From contig NZ_CP029642.1 in NCBI RefSeq assembly GCF_003268655.1, positions 868,001-932,000 on the forward strand: DNA of 64,000 nucleotides, given 5' to 3'. The notes under the pieces are model-generated. The model did not search any database. It saw only the letters and a program-made list of their open reading frames with translations, and was not told the origin of the DNA. Shown one piece after another: positions 33,142 through 41,635 of the stretch. Within the stretch, counting starts at the first letter, position 1. Each line of letters begins with the position of its first letter. The DNA is from Arthrobacter dokdonellae (GTDB taxonomy: Bacteria > Actinomycetota > Actinomycetes > Actinomycetales > Micrococcaceae). The position numbers and the translations under genes were made by a program.

Positions 33142-33164
33142 AAGTGCTGGAAAGATTCGCACTT
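33142..33164. promoter_or_regulatory. Inverted repeat in the aceA/ramB promoter region
   Basis: AAGTGC (33142-33147) and GCACTT (33159-33164) are 11 bases apart, 20 bases before the ramB-like start. It is a candidate autoregulatory or aceA control site; it does not match the corynebacterial RamB consensus that I recall (AAAGTTTGCAAA-like). Confidence 0.4.
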
Positions 33165-33183
33165 CTTCCCGTATTCTCAAGAA

Positions 33184-34680
33184 ATGAACAATGCGAACTG
33201 GAACCTGGGCGACGGCACACCGCGAAACGGCCGCGGGGCCGAGCCGGACGGCGAGGTGGACCTGATCGCGCTGGGCCGCAGGGTGCGCCATCTGCGCAAG
33301 AAGCTGGGCATGACGCTTGATGACCTGAGCGCCAAGGTGGGCTCGGCGCCGTCGCAGTTGTCCTTGATTGAAAACGGGAAGCGGGAGCCCAAGCTGACGC
33401 TGCTTCAGCACCTGGCCGGGGCACTCCACGTCGGGCTTGACCAGCTACTCGGCTCCGAGCCGCCCAGCCGGCGGGCGGCCCTGGAAATCGAGCTGGAACG
33501 GGCCCAGCGCGGGCCCCTGTACCAGTCGCTGGGACTGCCCACGGTCCGCGTCAGCTCGCGGCTTTCCATGGAAATCCTGGAATCGCTCGTGGGGCTGCAG
33601 CATGAGCTTGAGCGGCGCCTGGATGAGCAGTCGGCCACGCCCGAGGAGGCGCGGCGGGCCAACTCCGAGCTGCGCGGCGAGATGAAGGCCCGGAACAACT
33701 ACTACCCGGAGATCGAGCGCCAGGCCCAGGAGCTGCTGGAGAAGGTGGGCCATGACCGCGGCCCGCTGTCCCACCACGTGGCCGCGGACATTGCCGAGCA
33801 CCTGGGATTTGACCTGCACTATGTGGGCGACCTGCCCCATTCCACCCGCTCGGTGACGGATTTGAAGAATCACCGAATTTACCTCACGCACGGCCAGCGC
33901 TCCGACCACGACCCGCGCTCCGTGCTCCTCCAGGCGCTGGGGCACTACGTCCTGGGGCACCAGACGCCGCGCGACTACGCGGATTTCCTCCGGCAGAGGG
34001 TCTACACGAACTACTTTGCGGCTGCCCTGCTCATGCCCGAGCACGCCACGGTGGACTTCCTGAAGGAGGCGAAGTCCGCCAAGGAGCTGGCCATCGAGGA
34101 CATCCGCGATGCGTTTGCCGTGTCCTACGAGACGGCCGCGCACCGCTTCACCAACCTCGCCACCGAGCACTTGGGCATCACCACGCACTTCCAAAAGGTG
34201 CACGAATCCGGCATCATCCACAAGGCCTACGAGAACGACGGCGTGAACTTCCCCGCCGACCACACGGGCGCCATCGAGGGGCAGGCCGTGTGCCGGTTCT
34301 GGACGTCCCGCGCGGTGTTCGACGTGCCGGACAAGTTCCGCGCCTTCAACCAGTACACGGACACGGCCGCGGGCACGTACTGGTGCACGGCCCGCACGGA
34401 ACGGCATTCCTCGGGGGAGTACTCGCTGAGCATCGGCGTGCCCTACGAACACGTGAAATGGTTCCGCGGGCGGGACACCACCGAGCGCTCGCAGTCCCGC
34501 TGTCCGGACCCGGACTGCTGCCGCCGGCCGCCCGCGGAGCTGTCCGCGCAGTGGGCCGGCCACGCCTGGCCGTCGACCCGGGCGAACTCGCACCTGCTCG
34601 CCGCGATGCCGCAGGGCGCCTTCCCGGGCGTGGACGAAACCGAGGTGTACACGTTCCTGGCCGCGCACCAGGGGCGGTGA
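33184..34680 (+). CDS. ramB: RamB-like transcriptional regulator of the glyoxylate shunt
   Basis: 498 residues. An XRE-type HTH (LGRRVRHLRKKLGMTLDDLS, SAPSQLSLIENGKREPKLTL, about 30-90) is followed by an IrrE/ImmA-like region. There the peptidase motif HExxH is degenerate (QALGHYVLGHQTP). A DUF2083-type C-terminus has clustered cysteines (CPDPDCC). This layout is that of RamB of Corynebacterium and Mycobacterium, which controls aceA/aceB in response to acetate metabolism. Divergent placement next to aceA supports the role. ATG 33184 follows an A-rich leader without a strong ribosome binding site. Confidence 0.92.
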   Translation: MNNANWNLGDGTPRNGRGAEPDGEVDLIALGRRVRHLRKKLGMTLDDLSAKVGSAPSQLSLIENGKREPKLTLLQHLAGALHVGLDQLLGSEPPSRRAALEIELERAQRGPLYQSLGLPTVRVSSRLSMEILESLVGLQHELERRLDEQSATPEEARRANSELRGEMKARNNYYPEIERQAQELLEKVGHDRGPLSHHVAADIAEHLGFDLHYVGDLPHSTRSVTDLKNHRIYLTHGQRSDHDPRSVLLQALGHYVLGHQTPRDYADFLRQRVYTNYFAAALLMPEHATVDFLKEAKSAKELAIEDIRDAFAVSYETAAHRFTNLATEHLGITTHFQKVHESGIIHKAYENDGVNFPADHTGAIEGQAVCRFWTSRAVFDVPDKFRAFNQYTDTAAGTYWCTARTERHSSGEYSLSIGVPYEHVKWFRGRDTTERSQSRCPDPDCCRRPPAELSAQWAGHAWPSTRANSHLLAAMPQGAFPGVDETEVYTFLAAHQGR

Positions 34681-34722
34681 CCCGTCCCGCGCCCGGCCTG
34701 TGACCCGTCCCGCGCCCGGCCG
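34677..34722. repeat. 23-bp tandem duplication at the ramB stop codon
   Basis: GTGACCCGTCCCGCGCCCGG plus CCT (34677-34699) is repeated with one final change at 34700-34722. The first copy includes the ramB stop codon; the second supplies an extra TGA. The rest of 34681-34892 shows no gene. Confidence 0.85.
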
Positions 34723-34892
34723 GCAGTGAACCACGCGCCGGGCAGTGTTGTGCGCACGGGCGTTGCGGTCCGCTGCGCATAACAGGGCGGCCGGGCGGTG
34801 ACGCGCCAGCAGGCCCCTTGACCTTGGCCGCGATCCAAAGCAAGCTGGCAAGTGTCCGTCCCGGCAGCTGTCCGGGCGGTGGAGAGGACAGC

Positions 34893-35666
34893 ATGGGCGG
34901 CAACTGCCGGCGGTTGGAAGGCAAGACGGCCATCGTCACGGGCGCCAGCAGGGGGATCGGCCTGGCCATCGCCCGGCGGCTTGCCGACGAAGGGGCCAAG
35001 GTGGCCATCACCGCACGCGGGGCGGAACGGCTCAAGGAAGCCGCGTCAACGTTTGCCGCAGGCACCGCGATCACCTTTGCCGGGCACGCCGATGACCCGG
35101 CGCACCGCGCGGAGGTGCTGGACGGCGTCGTCCGTGTCTGGGGCGGCCTGGACATCCTGGTCAACAACGCCGGCATCAACCCCGCGTACGGCCCGCTGGA
35201 AGCCGCGGACATGGGCGCGGCGCGGAAAATCTTCGACGTCAACGTCCTCGCCACCCTCGCGTGGACGCAGGCCGTGCTGGCACATCCGGGGCTGGCGTTC
35301 CGGGAGCGCCGCGGCACTGTGGTGAATGTGTCCTCCGCCAGCGGCGAAGTCCCGGCCCCGGGCATCGGCCTGTACGGCATCAGCAAGGCCGCCGTCTCCC
35401 ACCTGAGCCACACGCTGGCCATTGAACTGGCGCCGGAAATCCGCGTCAACGCCGTGGCGCCGGCCGTGGTCAAGACCAGCTTTGCCCGCGCCCTGTATGA
35501 AGGACGCGAGGATGAAGTGGCCGCCGCCTACCCCCTGAAGAGGCTCGGAACGCCCGACGACGTCGCCTCCGCCGTCGCCTTCCTCGCCTCCCCGGACGCC
35601 GGCTGGGTGACAGGACAGGTGCTCACACTCGACGGGGGCCTGCTCAACGCCGGCGGACTCGGCTAG
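34893..35666 (+). CDS. Short-chain dehydrogenase/reductase
   Basis: A 257-residue classical SDR. Cofactor motif TGASRGIG, structural NNAG in LVNNAGINPAYG, catalytic Ser in NVSSASGEV, and Y-x-x-x-K in LYGISKAAVSH are all present. The usual end (SPDAGWVTGQVLTLDGG) is complete. ATG 34893 has GGAGAGGA 6 bases upstream. It is followed after 36 bases by an acyl-CoA dehydrogenase and then an APH-type kinase gene. Such trios occur in 4-hydroxyacyl-CoA catabolism, where an SDR acts on the 3-hydroxy or 4-keto intermediate. Substrate unproven. Confidence 0.93.
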   Translation: MGGNCRRLEGKTAIVTGASRGIGLAIARRLADEGAKVAITARGAERLKEAASTFAAGTAITFAGHADDPAHRAEVLDGVVRVWGGLDILVNNAGINPAYGPLEAADMGAARKIFDVNVLATLAWTQAVLAHPGLAFRERRGTVVNVSSASGEVPAPGIGLYGISKAAVSHLSHTLAIELAPEIRVNAVAPAVVKTSFARALYEGREDEVAAAYPLKRLGTPDDVASAVAFLASPDAGWVTGQVLTLDGGLLNAGGLG

Positions 35667-35702
35667 ACCCGGCGGACCCGGCCAGACCCTAAGGAGCAGC
35701 GC

Positions 35703-36992
35703 GTGACCAGCACAACGTATCCCGGTGTTTATCCGGAGCAGGTCGAGGAGCTGCGCCAGCGCACCCGCGAGTTCATCCGAGGCACTGTCATCCCGTTGGA
35801 GCCGCGCCCCGGGCAGGCGCTGAACCTGACCGTTCGGCGGGAACTGGGCGAGGCCGCCAGGGCCGCCGGCGTCTATGCACCGCACATGCCACGCGAGTTT
35901 GGCGGGCAGGGGCTGGCCCTGGAACATTGCTCGCCGGTGTTCCAGGAGGCGGGCTATTCCCCGATCGGGCCGGCCGCGCTGAACTGCATGGCACCGGACG
36001 AAGGCAACATGCACCTGCTCAACCTGCTCGGCACCCCGGACCAAAAGCGGCGCTACCTGGCACCCCTGGCTGCGGGGACGGTCAGCTCCTGCTTCGCCAT
36101 GACGGAACCGCACCCCGGGGCGGGATCGGACCCGGCGGCACTGGCCACAACGGCCGTCCGGGACGGGCACCACTGGGTCATCACCGGCCACAAGCGCTTC
36201 ACCAGCGGCGCCACCTTCGCCGGCTTCGCCATCGTCATGGCCCGCACGCCCGAATCGCCGGCGCCGGCCGGGGGTGCGCAGGCCGGGAAGGACGCCGGCG
36301 GTGCGACGGCCGGGGCCACCATGTTCCTAGTGCCCATGGACACGCCTGGGGTCCATGTCGGGGCGTCCATCCACACCACGGACAAGTACCTGCCCGGCGG
36401 CCACCCGCATGTGCACTTCGACGGCGTCCGGGTGCCCGAGAACGCCGTGCTGGGCAAGGCCGGCCTGGGCTTCGCGCACGCCCAGGCGCGGCTCGGCCCG
36501 GCGCGGCTGACCCATTGCATGCGGTGGCTGGGGCTGGCCCGCCGCGCCCTGGACATTGCCCTGGACCGCAGCAGCACCCGTGAAATCTTCGGCGCCCACA
36601 TCTCGCAGCTGGGCATTGCGCAGGAGATGATCGCCGCGTCCGTGATCGACCTGGAGACCTCCGACGCCATCATCGGCAAGTGTGCCATGCTGCTCGGAAT
36701 CGACGCGAAGGCCGGTTCCGCGCTGTCCTCCGTGGCGAAGGTGCACTGTTCCGAGGCCGTCTACCGTGTCATCGACCGGGCCGTGCAGCTGTGCGGGGGA
36801 GACGGCGTCTCCGACGGGCTCCCGCTGGCGCAGTACCTGAACGAGGTGCGCCCGTTCCGGATCTACGACGGCGCCACCGAGACCCACAAGTGGGCCATCG
36901 CCCGCCGCGCCTCCTCCGCCAGACGCCGCGAGGTGGAGGCCGGCGAACCTTTCCAGGGCGCGGCCCGCGTTGACGACGGGGAGCAGCAGTGA
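35703..36992 (+). CDS. Acyl-CoA dehydrogenase, ACAD10/11-like
   Basis: A 429-residue flavoenzyme. Family motifs are SSCFAMTEPHPGAGSDP (FAD/substrate contact), RFTSGATFAGF, and the C-terminal VQLCGGDGVSDGLPLAQYL. At the place where the catalytic Glu of medium-chain enzymes sits, this protein has RIYDGATETHKWAIARR. The Asp and the following E-x-H recall the DGPDE-VH signature of ACAD10/11 proteins. These process 4-phospho- or 4-hydroxyacyl-CoAs made by an APH-like kinase. The kinase gene follows here with a GTGA overlap. GTG 35703 has AAGGAG upstream. Confidence 0.92.
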   Translation: MTSTTYPGVYPEQVEELRQRTREFIRGTVIPLEPRPGQALNLTVRRELGEAARAAGVYAPHMPREFGGQGLALEHCSPVFQEAGYSPIGPAALNCMAPDEGNMHLLNLLGTPDQKRRYLAPLAAGTVSSCFAMTEPHPGAGSDPAALATTAVRDGHHWVITGHKRFTSGATFAGFAIVMARTPESPAPAGGAQAGKDAGGATAGATMFLVPMDTPGVHVGASIHTTDKYLPGGHPHVHFDGVRVPENAVLGKAGLGFAHAQARLGPARLTHCMRWLGLARRALDIALDRSSTREIFGAHISQLGIAQEMIAASVIDLETSDAIIGKCAMLLGIDAKAGSALSSVAKVHCSEAVYRVIDRAVQLCGGDGVSDGLPLAQYLNEVRPFRIYDGATETHKWAIARRASSARRREVEAGEPFQGAARVDDGEQQ

Positions 36993-38071
36993 CAGGCATC
37001 CAGGACGTGGCCCGGACGGCGGCCGAGGCGGAGCGGATGGACATCCCACCGCTGCTGGTGGTGGACCGGGTGGAGGAATACCTGGACGCGGCCGGGGTCG
37101 GCGCCGGGCCCCTGCACTGGCACCGCATAGGCGGGGGACAGTCCAACGTGACGTTCCGGATCAAAAGGCGGGGTGCCGACGTCGTCCTTCGGCGCGGACC
37201 GCGGCCGCCGCTGCCGCCGTCGACGCACGACATGGTCCGCGAGGCCCGCATCCAGCACCTGCTGGCGCCGCTGGGCATCCCCGTGCCCAAGATCCTCGCC
37301 GTCTGCGCGGACACCCACGTGCTGGGCGTGCCGTTCTACCTCATGAACTTCCTGGACGGCGACGTCGTCACCGACACCGTCCCGGCGCATCTGGACCCGC
37401 CCGGGCAGCGGCGTGAAACCAGCGAGGCCGTGGCGGACATGCTGGTGCGGCTGCATTCGCTGGATGTCAGCCGCGGCGGGATTGCCGAGATCGGGCGGCC
37501 GGAGGGCTACCTGGGCCGGCAGCTGAGGCGGTTTGCCGGCCTGTGGGAGCAGGGCGCCACGCGGGAGCTGCCGCAAGTGGGGCAGCTGGCGCGGTGGCTG
37601 GAGGCCAACCGGCCCGCGACGCAGCGGACCTCCCTGATCCACGGCGACTACCGGATGGGGAACCTGATGTTCCGGCGCTGCGGGCCTGTGCGGGTGCAGG
37701 CCGTGCTGGACTGGGAGATGGCGACACTGGGCGACCCGCTGGCGGACCTGGGGTACCTGACGGCCACCTACGCCCAGGCGGGATCGGCCGGGACCTTCAT
37801 GGAACTGACCGCAGTGACGGCGCAGCCCGGCTACCTGACGCGGGAGGAACTGGCGCTGCGGTACAACCAGTCGTTCGGGCTGGACCTGTCGGCGCTGCCC
37901 TGGTACCAGGCGCTGGCGCTGTGGAAGGCCGCGATTTTCAGCGAGGCGATCTACACGCGCTGGAAGCAGGGCGAAAGGCGCGATGGCGGCCCCGGGCTGG
38001 GTGCCGTGCTGGAGTCCGGTGTGCCGCGGCTTTTGGACGCCGCCGAGGGGTTTGCGCAGCGGCTCGACTAA
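36989..38071 (+). CDS. APH-family phosphotransferase (ACAD10/11 kinase-domain type)
   Basis: A 360-residue protein kinase-like enzyme. Nucleotide loop GGGQSNVTFRI, Lys/Arg strand VVLRRGP, the HGDYRMGN catalytic motif and the metal-binding DWEMATLGDPLADLGYL are all intact, so it should be active. Proteins of this branch phosphorylate the 4-hydroxyl of hydroxyacyl-CoAs in ACAD11-type and levulinate pathways rather than aminoglycosides. The start GTG overlaps the acyl-CoA dehydrogenase stop, so the two products probably act in sequence. It overlaps the convergent membrane-protein gene at its 3' end by 4 bases. Confidence 0.92.
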   Translation: MTGIQDVARTAAEAERMDIPPLLVVDRVEEYLDAAGVGAGPLHWHRIGGGQSNVTFRIKRRGADVVLRRGPRPPLPPSTHDMVREARIQHLLAPLGIPVPKILAVCADTHVLGVPFYLMNFLDGDVVTDTVPAHLDPPGQRRETSEAVADMLVRLHSLDVSRGGIAEIGRPEGYLGRQLRRFAGLWEQGATRELPQVGQLARWLEANRPATQRTSLIHGDYRMGNLMFRRCGPVRVQAVLDWEMATLGDPLADLGYLTATYAQAGSAGTFMELTAVTAQPGYLTREELALRYNQSFGLDLSALPWYQALALWKAAIFSEAIYTRWKQGERRDGGPGLGAVLESGVPRLLDAAEGFAQRLD

Positions 38072-38874
38072 GCCTCCTGGACGCCGGCCCGCCTGCGCTG
38101 CTTGGCGGCCAGCACCGCCACGAGCACCGCGATGGCCGCGGCCCAGCCGATGCTGACCTGGGCGGTGCCCCAATCCAGGCCGCCGCGCTCATGGGAGACG
38201 CCCATCCAGTCGGCGAAGGACGCACCCAACGGGCGGGTGACGATGTAGGCCGCCCAGAACGCGGGGATGGCCCTCAGCCCAAACTTCCAGTACGCGAGCG
38301 CCGGAATGGCAATGACGACCGCGAACAGCACGCCGGATCCGAGATATCCGAGGTGCAGCGTGACGGCAGTGAGGTCCCCTGCCGCGGTACCCAAGGCAAA
38401 GGTGGCCAGCACGGCGGCCCAGTAAAACATTTCGCGCCGGGGCGTGTGGATGCTGTGGATGGACAGGTTCCGTTCCATGCGGTGCCACAGCAGGAACACT
38501 GCGGCCAGCACCGCGGCATAGAAAATGGTGGACACCAGGTAGGGGACGCCGAGGCCAACATGCAGCACGTCGGCCGCCATGGTGCCAAAGACGCTGACCA
38601 TGGCCACGGCCAGCCAGTACACCCACGGTATGTACCGCTTCACGCAGAACTGCAGGGCAAGGGCTCCGGCAAAGCACAGTGCGCCGATGCCCACGGCAAT
38701 CACGGGATCGAGGGTGTGGGCCAGGTAGTCGCTGGTGGTCTCGCCCATCCCGGTGGTCAGCACCTTGATGATCCAAAACAACGCCGTAATCTCCGGCACC
38801 TTAGACACCAGGGTGCGGGGCCGGGCGTCAACGGGGGCGGGCATGGTCCTATCCGGTGAAAAGTCCTCAAGCAT
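38068..38874 (-). CDS. COG4705-type integral membrane protein
   Basis: A 268-residue membrane protein with about seven to eight hydrophobic segments. VPEITALFWIIKVLTTGMGE, TTSDYLAHTLDP and TRPLGASFADWMG are conserved features of the uncharacterised COG4705 group, in which each half carries a short D-x-x-polar motif (TGMGETTSD; GTAAGDLTA). This repeats a transporter-like core. No function is established. ATG 38874; a CAAAACCGGTTTTG palindrome lies 60 bases upstream. Confidence 0.82.
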   Translation of the reverse strand: MLEDFSPDRTMPAPVDARPRTLVSKVPEITALFWIIKVLTTGMGETTSDYLAHTLDPVIAVGIGALCFAGALALQFCVKRYIPWVYWLAVAMVSVFGTMAADVLHVGLGVPYLVSTIFYAAVLAAVFLLWHRMERNLSIHSIHTPRREMFYWAAVLATFALGTAAGDLTAVTLHLGYLGSGVLFAVVIAIPALAYWKFGLRAIPAFWAAYIVTRPLGASFADWMGVSHERGGLDWGTAQVSIGWAAAIAVLVAVLAAKQRRRAGVQEA

Positions 38875-38933
38875 GGTTGCATTCTCCAGCCGCCGGCTGG
38901 GAGGTTTCCGGGAACACGTGCCCGAACTTAAGC

Positions 38934-38947
38934 AAAACCGGTTTTGT
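38934..38947. promoter_or_regulatory. CAAAACCGGTTTTG palindrome
   Basis: A perfect 14-bp palindrome in the divergent region between the COG4705 gene and the metallo-hydrolase gene, within a locally AT-rich stretch. It is a candidate operator; the cognate regulator is not evident. Confidence 0.55.
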
Positions 38948-39035
38948 TGCCTAGTTATAACCGTTTTTCAACTGCTGGGAATTGGCGCACGATGGGTGCT
39001 GGAAGTGATCCACGGCATAGTTGCAGGAGTAGCGC

Positions 39036-40106
39036 ATGAACGGGCAGTCAACAGAGACCACACCGCGGGTGGTCACCCTCGGCACCGCCGGCGGGCCCCG
39101 GTGGTGGACCGGCGAAAACGCCGGGAAGCGCTCGGGGATCGCAACCGCCGTCGTCGTTGGCGGTGCCACCTACCTGGTGGACGCGGGGCACGGGGTGGGC
39201 CGGCAGATGATGCTGGCCGGTCTGCCCGTCAATTCGCTGCGCGGGATCTTCGTCACGCACCTGCACTCGGACCACACCATCGACCTGGGCTCGCTGGCCA
39301 TCTTCGGCATGTTCACCTTCGGGCCCGACCAGCACGCGATCCACCTGGTCGGCCCCGGCGACCGCGGCGAACTGCCCCCGGTTTCCCCGCGCGCCACCGT
39401 GCCGCCGGCCCCCGTGTTCCCGGACAACCCGACCCCCGGCATCACCGGCATGTTCCACCACCTGATGGCCGCCTACGCGACCGACCTGAATGACAGGATC
39501 CTGGACAGTCTGCGGCCGTCGCCCTTTGACTACTTTGTGCCGCGGGACATCACCATCCCGAAGGAGGCGGGCTACTCGCCCAACGGCAACCCCACGCCGT
39601 CGGGCATGGAACCGTTTGAAATCTACTCCGACGAGCTGGTGACGGTCACGGCAACGCTGGTGGAGCACCCTCCCATAGCCCCGGCCTTCGCCTTCCGCTT
39701 CGACACCGCCGCCGGCTCCGTCACCATCTCCGGCGACACCGCGCCCTGCGAAAACCTGGTCCGGCTGGCCCGCGGCACCGACCTGCTGCTCCACGAGGCC
39801 ATCGACTTCGACTGGGTCAACCGGACGTACGGAAGTTCCGCCAACGGCACCGGCCGCGCGTCGGCAGACCACCACCGCAAGTCGCACACCAGCGCCGCCG
39901 AGGCCGTGGCGCTGGCAACGCGGGCCGGCGCCAAGGCCCTGGCGCTGCACCATTTGGTACCAGGCACCACCCCGCTGTCAGTGTGGCAGGCGGCGGGGGA
40001 GGCCTTCCCCGGGGACTACCACGTCCCCGACGACCTGCAATCAATCCCCTTTGGCCAGACCACCGCAACGACGCGGATAATGGAAGAAATGGTGTCCTCG
40101 AGATGA
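39036..40106 (+). CDS. Metallo-beta-lactamase-fold hydrolase
   Basis: A 356-residue MBL-fold enzyme. Zinc ligands are visible in THLHSDHTIDLG (HxHxDH), SGDTAPCENLV (Asp), LLHEAIDF and the late ALHHLVP (His). It has no signal peptide. Arylsulfatase-, lactonase- and phosphodiesterase-like members share this pattern, so the substrate is open. It overlaps an MHS-family transporter gene by 4 bases (ATGA), which suggests that the imported compound is its substrate, perhaps an ester or lactone of an organic acid. Confidence 0.9.
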   Translation: MNGQSTETTPRVVTLGTAGGPRWWTGENAGKRSGIATAVVVGGATYLVDAGHGVGRQMMLAGLPVNSLRGIFVTHLHSDHTIDLGSLAIFGMFTFGPDQHAIHLVGPGDRGELPPVSPRATVPPAPVFPDNPTPGITGMFHHLMAAYATDLNDRILDSLRPSPFDYFVPRDITIPKEAGYSPNGNPTPSGMEPFEIYSDELVTVTATLVEHPPIAPAFAFRFDTAAGSVTISGDTAPCENLVRLARGTDLLLHEAIDFDWVNRTYGSSANGTGRASADHHRKSHTSAAEAVALATRAGAKALALHHLVPGTTPLSVWQAAGEAFPGDYHVPDDLQSIPFGQTTATTRIMEEMVSSR

Positions 40107-41446
40107 CAATGGAAACCCACACAAAGAGCTCCCCGACACGACGGCCCGCCAGGGAAGACAGCCTCAACACCACCGCCATGCGGCGGATCCTGGCCTCGAG
40201 TTTCATCGGCAGCGCCATCGAGTTCTATGACTTTGTGCTGTACGCAACGGCCGCCAGCCTGGTGTTCAACAAGGTCTTCTTCGCCAACGTCCCGCCCGCC
40301 GTGGGCCTGTTCGCGTCCTTCGGCACGCTCGCGGTGGGGTACGCCGCCCGCCCGCTCGGCGGCGCCATCTTTGGCCACTTCGGCGACCGGCTGGGCCGCA
40401 AAGGCTGCCTGATCGTCTCCATGGTCATGATGGGCGTGGGCACCACGGCCATCGGCCTGCTCCCCGGCACGGCCCAGATCGGCCTGACCGCCCCGGTGCT
40501 GCTGGTGGTGCTGCGGCTGGTCCAGGGCATCGCCGTCGGCGGCGAATGGGGCGGCGCCATGCTGGTGGCCCTCGAACACTCGCCGGCCAAGCGGCGCGGA
40601 TTTGCCGCCAGCTTTGCCAACATGGGCGGGCCGGCCGGCGCGGTCATGGCCACCTTGATGGTGTCCGCGTTCAGCCTGATGCCGAAGGCGCAATTCCTCG
40701 CCTGGGGCTGGCGCGTGCCGTTCCTGGTCAGCCTGGCGCTGGTGGGCGTGGGCCTGGTGATCCGCCTGAAAGTCGCCGAGACCCCGCTGTTCCTGGAACT
40801 GGAGGAAAAGGCCGAAAAGAAGCGCGTGCCGCTGCTGGAGGTCTTCACCAAGTACCCCAAGAACCTCATCCTTGGCACCCTGGCCGGCATGAGCTCCTAC
40901 ACCGTGCAGGGCCTGATGACGGTCTGGGCCATCTCCTACGCCGTGGACCACGGCGTCAACCAGACCGGCGTGCTCAACGTCAAGGCCATCGGCGCCACGC
41001 TGACCATCGTGGGCATCTGGTTTGCGGCCCGGCTCAGCGACAAGTACGGCCGCCGGCCCGTGATGTTGGCGGGCATGATTGCCGGCGCGGTGCTGGCCTA
41101 CCCGATCCTCTGGCTCCTGCAGACCCACACCCTGCTGGGCTTCGCGATTGGCCTGTTCCTCGCCAACGGCATCATCCAGGGCGTCATCTTCGGGCCGTTC
41201 GGTGCGTACGTGGCCGAACTCTTCCCCACACGCATCCGCTACACCGGCGCCTCGCTGACCTACCAGTCCTCCTCCACCTTGGGCGCCGGCTTTACGCCCC
41301 TGATCGCCAGCAGCCTGGTCCTGCTGGCAGGCGGTTCGCTCTGGCTGGTGGGCCTGGCGTGGGTGCTTGCCTTTGTGGTGGCCGCCGTCTGTGTGCTGGC
41401 GACCAAGGAAGGCCGGGACAGCGACCTCAGCGGGGACATGCGCTGA
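40103..41446 (+). CDS. MFS transporter, metabolite:H+ symporter (MHS) family
   Basis: A 447-residue transporter with 12 predicted membrane segments. MHS markers are SFIGSAIEFYDFVLYATAAS in helix 1, RPLGGAIFGHFGDRLGRKG in loop 2-3, and GGEWGGAMLVALE in helix 5. Members import organic acids or betaines with protons. Start ATG 40103 overlaps the metallo-hydrolase stop; ATG 40109 is also possible. A perfect terminator follows. Substrate probably an organic or aromatic acid. Confidence 0.93.
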   Translation: MTMETHTKSSPTRRPAREDSLNTTAMRRILASSFIGSAIEFYDFVLYATAASLVFNKVFFANVPPAVGLFASFGTLAVGYAARPLGGAIFGHFGDRLGRKGCLIVSMVMMGVGTTAIGLLPGTAQIGLTAPVLLVVLRLVQGIAVGGEWGGAMLVALEHSPAKRRGFAASFANMGGPAGAVMATLMVSAFSLMPKAQFLAWGWRVPFLVSLALVGVGLVIRLKVAETPLFLELEEKAEKKRVPLLEVFTKYPKNLILGTLAGMSSYTVQGLMTVWAISYAVDHGVNQTGVLNVKAIGATLTIVGIWFAARLSDKYGRRPVMLAGMIAGAVLAYPILWLLQTHTLLGFAIGLFLANGIIQGVIFGPFGAYVAELFPTRIRYTGASLTYQSSSTLGAGFTPLIASSLVLLAGGSLWLVGLAWVLAFVVAAVCVLATKEGRDSDLSGDMR

Positions 41447-41460
41447 CCGCGGTATGAAGT

Positions 41461-41510
41461 ACGACGGCGGCCGGCCACCTCTCCCCTGGAACGTGGCCGG
41501 CCGCCGTCGT
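41461..41510. terminator. Bidirectional terminator with AAGTACGACGGCGG arm
   Basis: ACGACGGCGGCCGGCCAC (41461-41478) pairs perfectly with 41493-41510; GAAGT precedes it. It separates the MFS gene from the convergent LysR gene. Confidence 0.85.
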
Positions 41511-41635
41511 GCCGTCCCGCCCGTTCGCGGCCTCGCAAGCCTCGCGAGCCCGGCTTGGGCTATGGGAGCCTCTCTCATGGGACGCCCGGCGGGTGAGGTC
41601 ACGCCGGCCAGGTTCACGTAAAACGCGCCAGCCTT

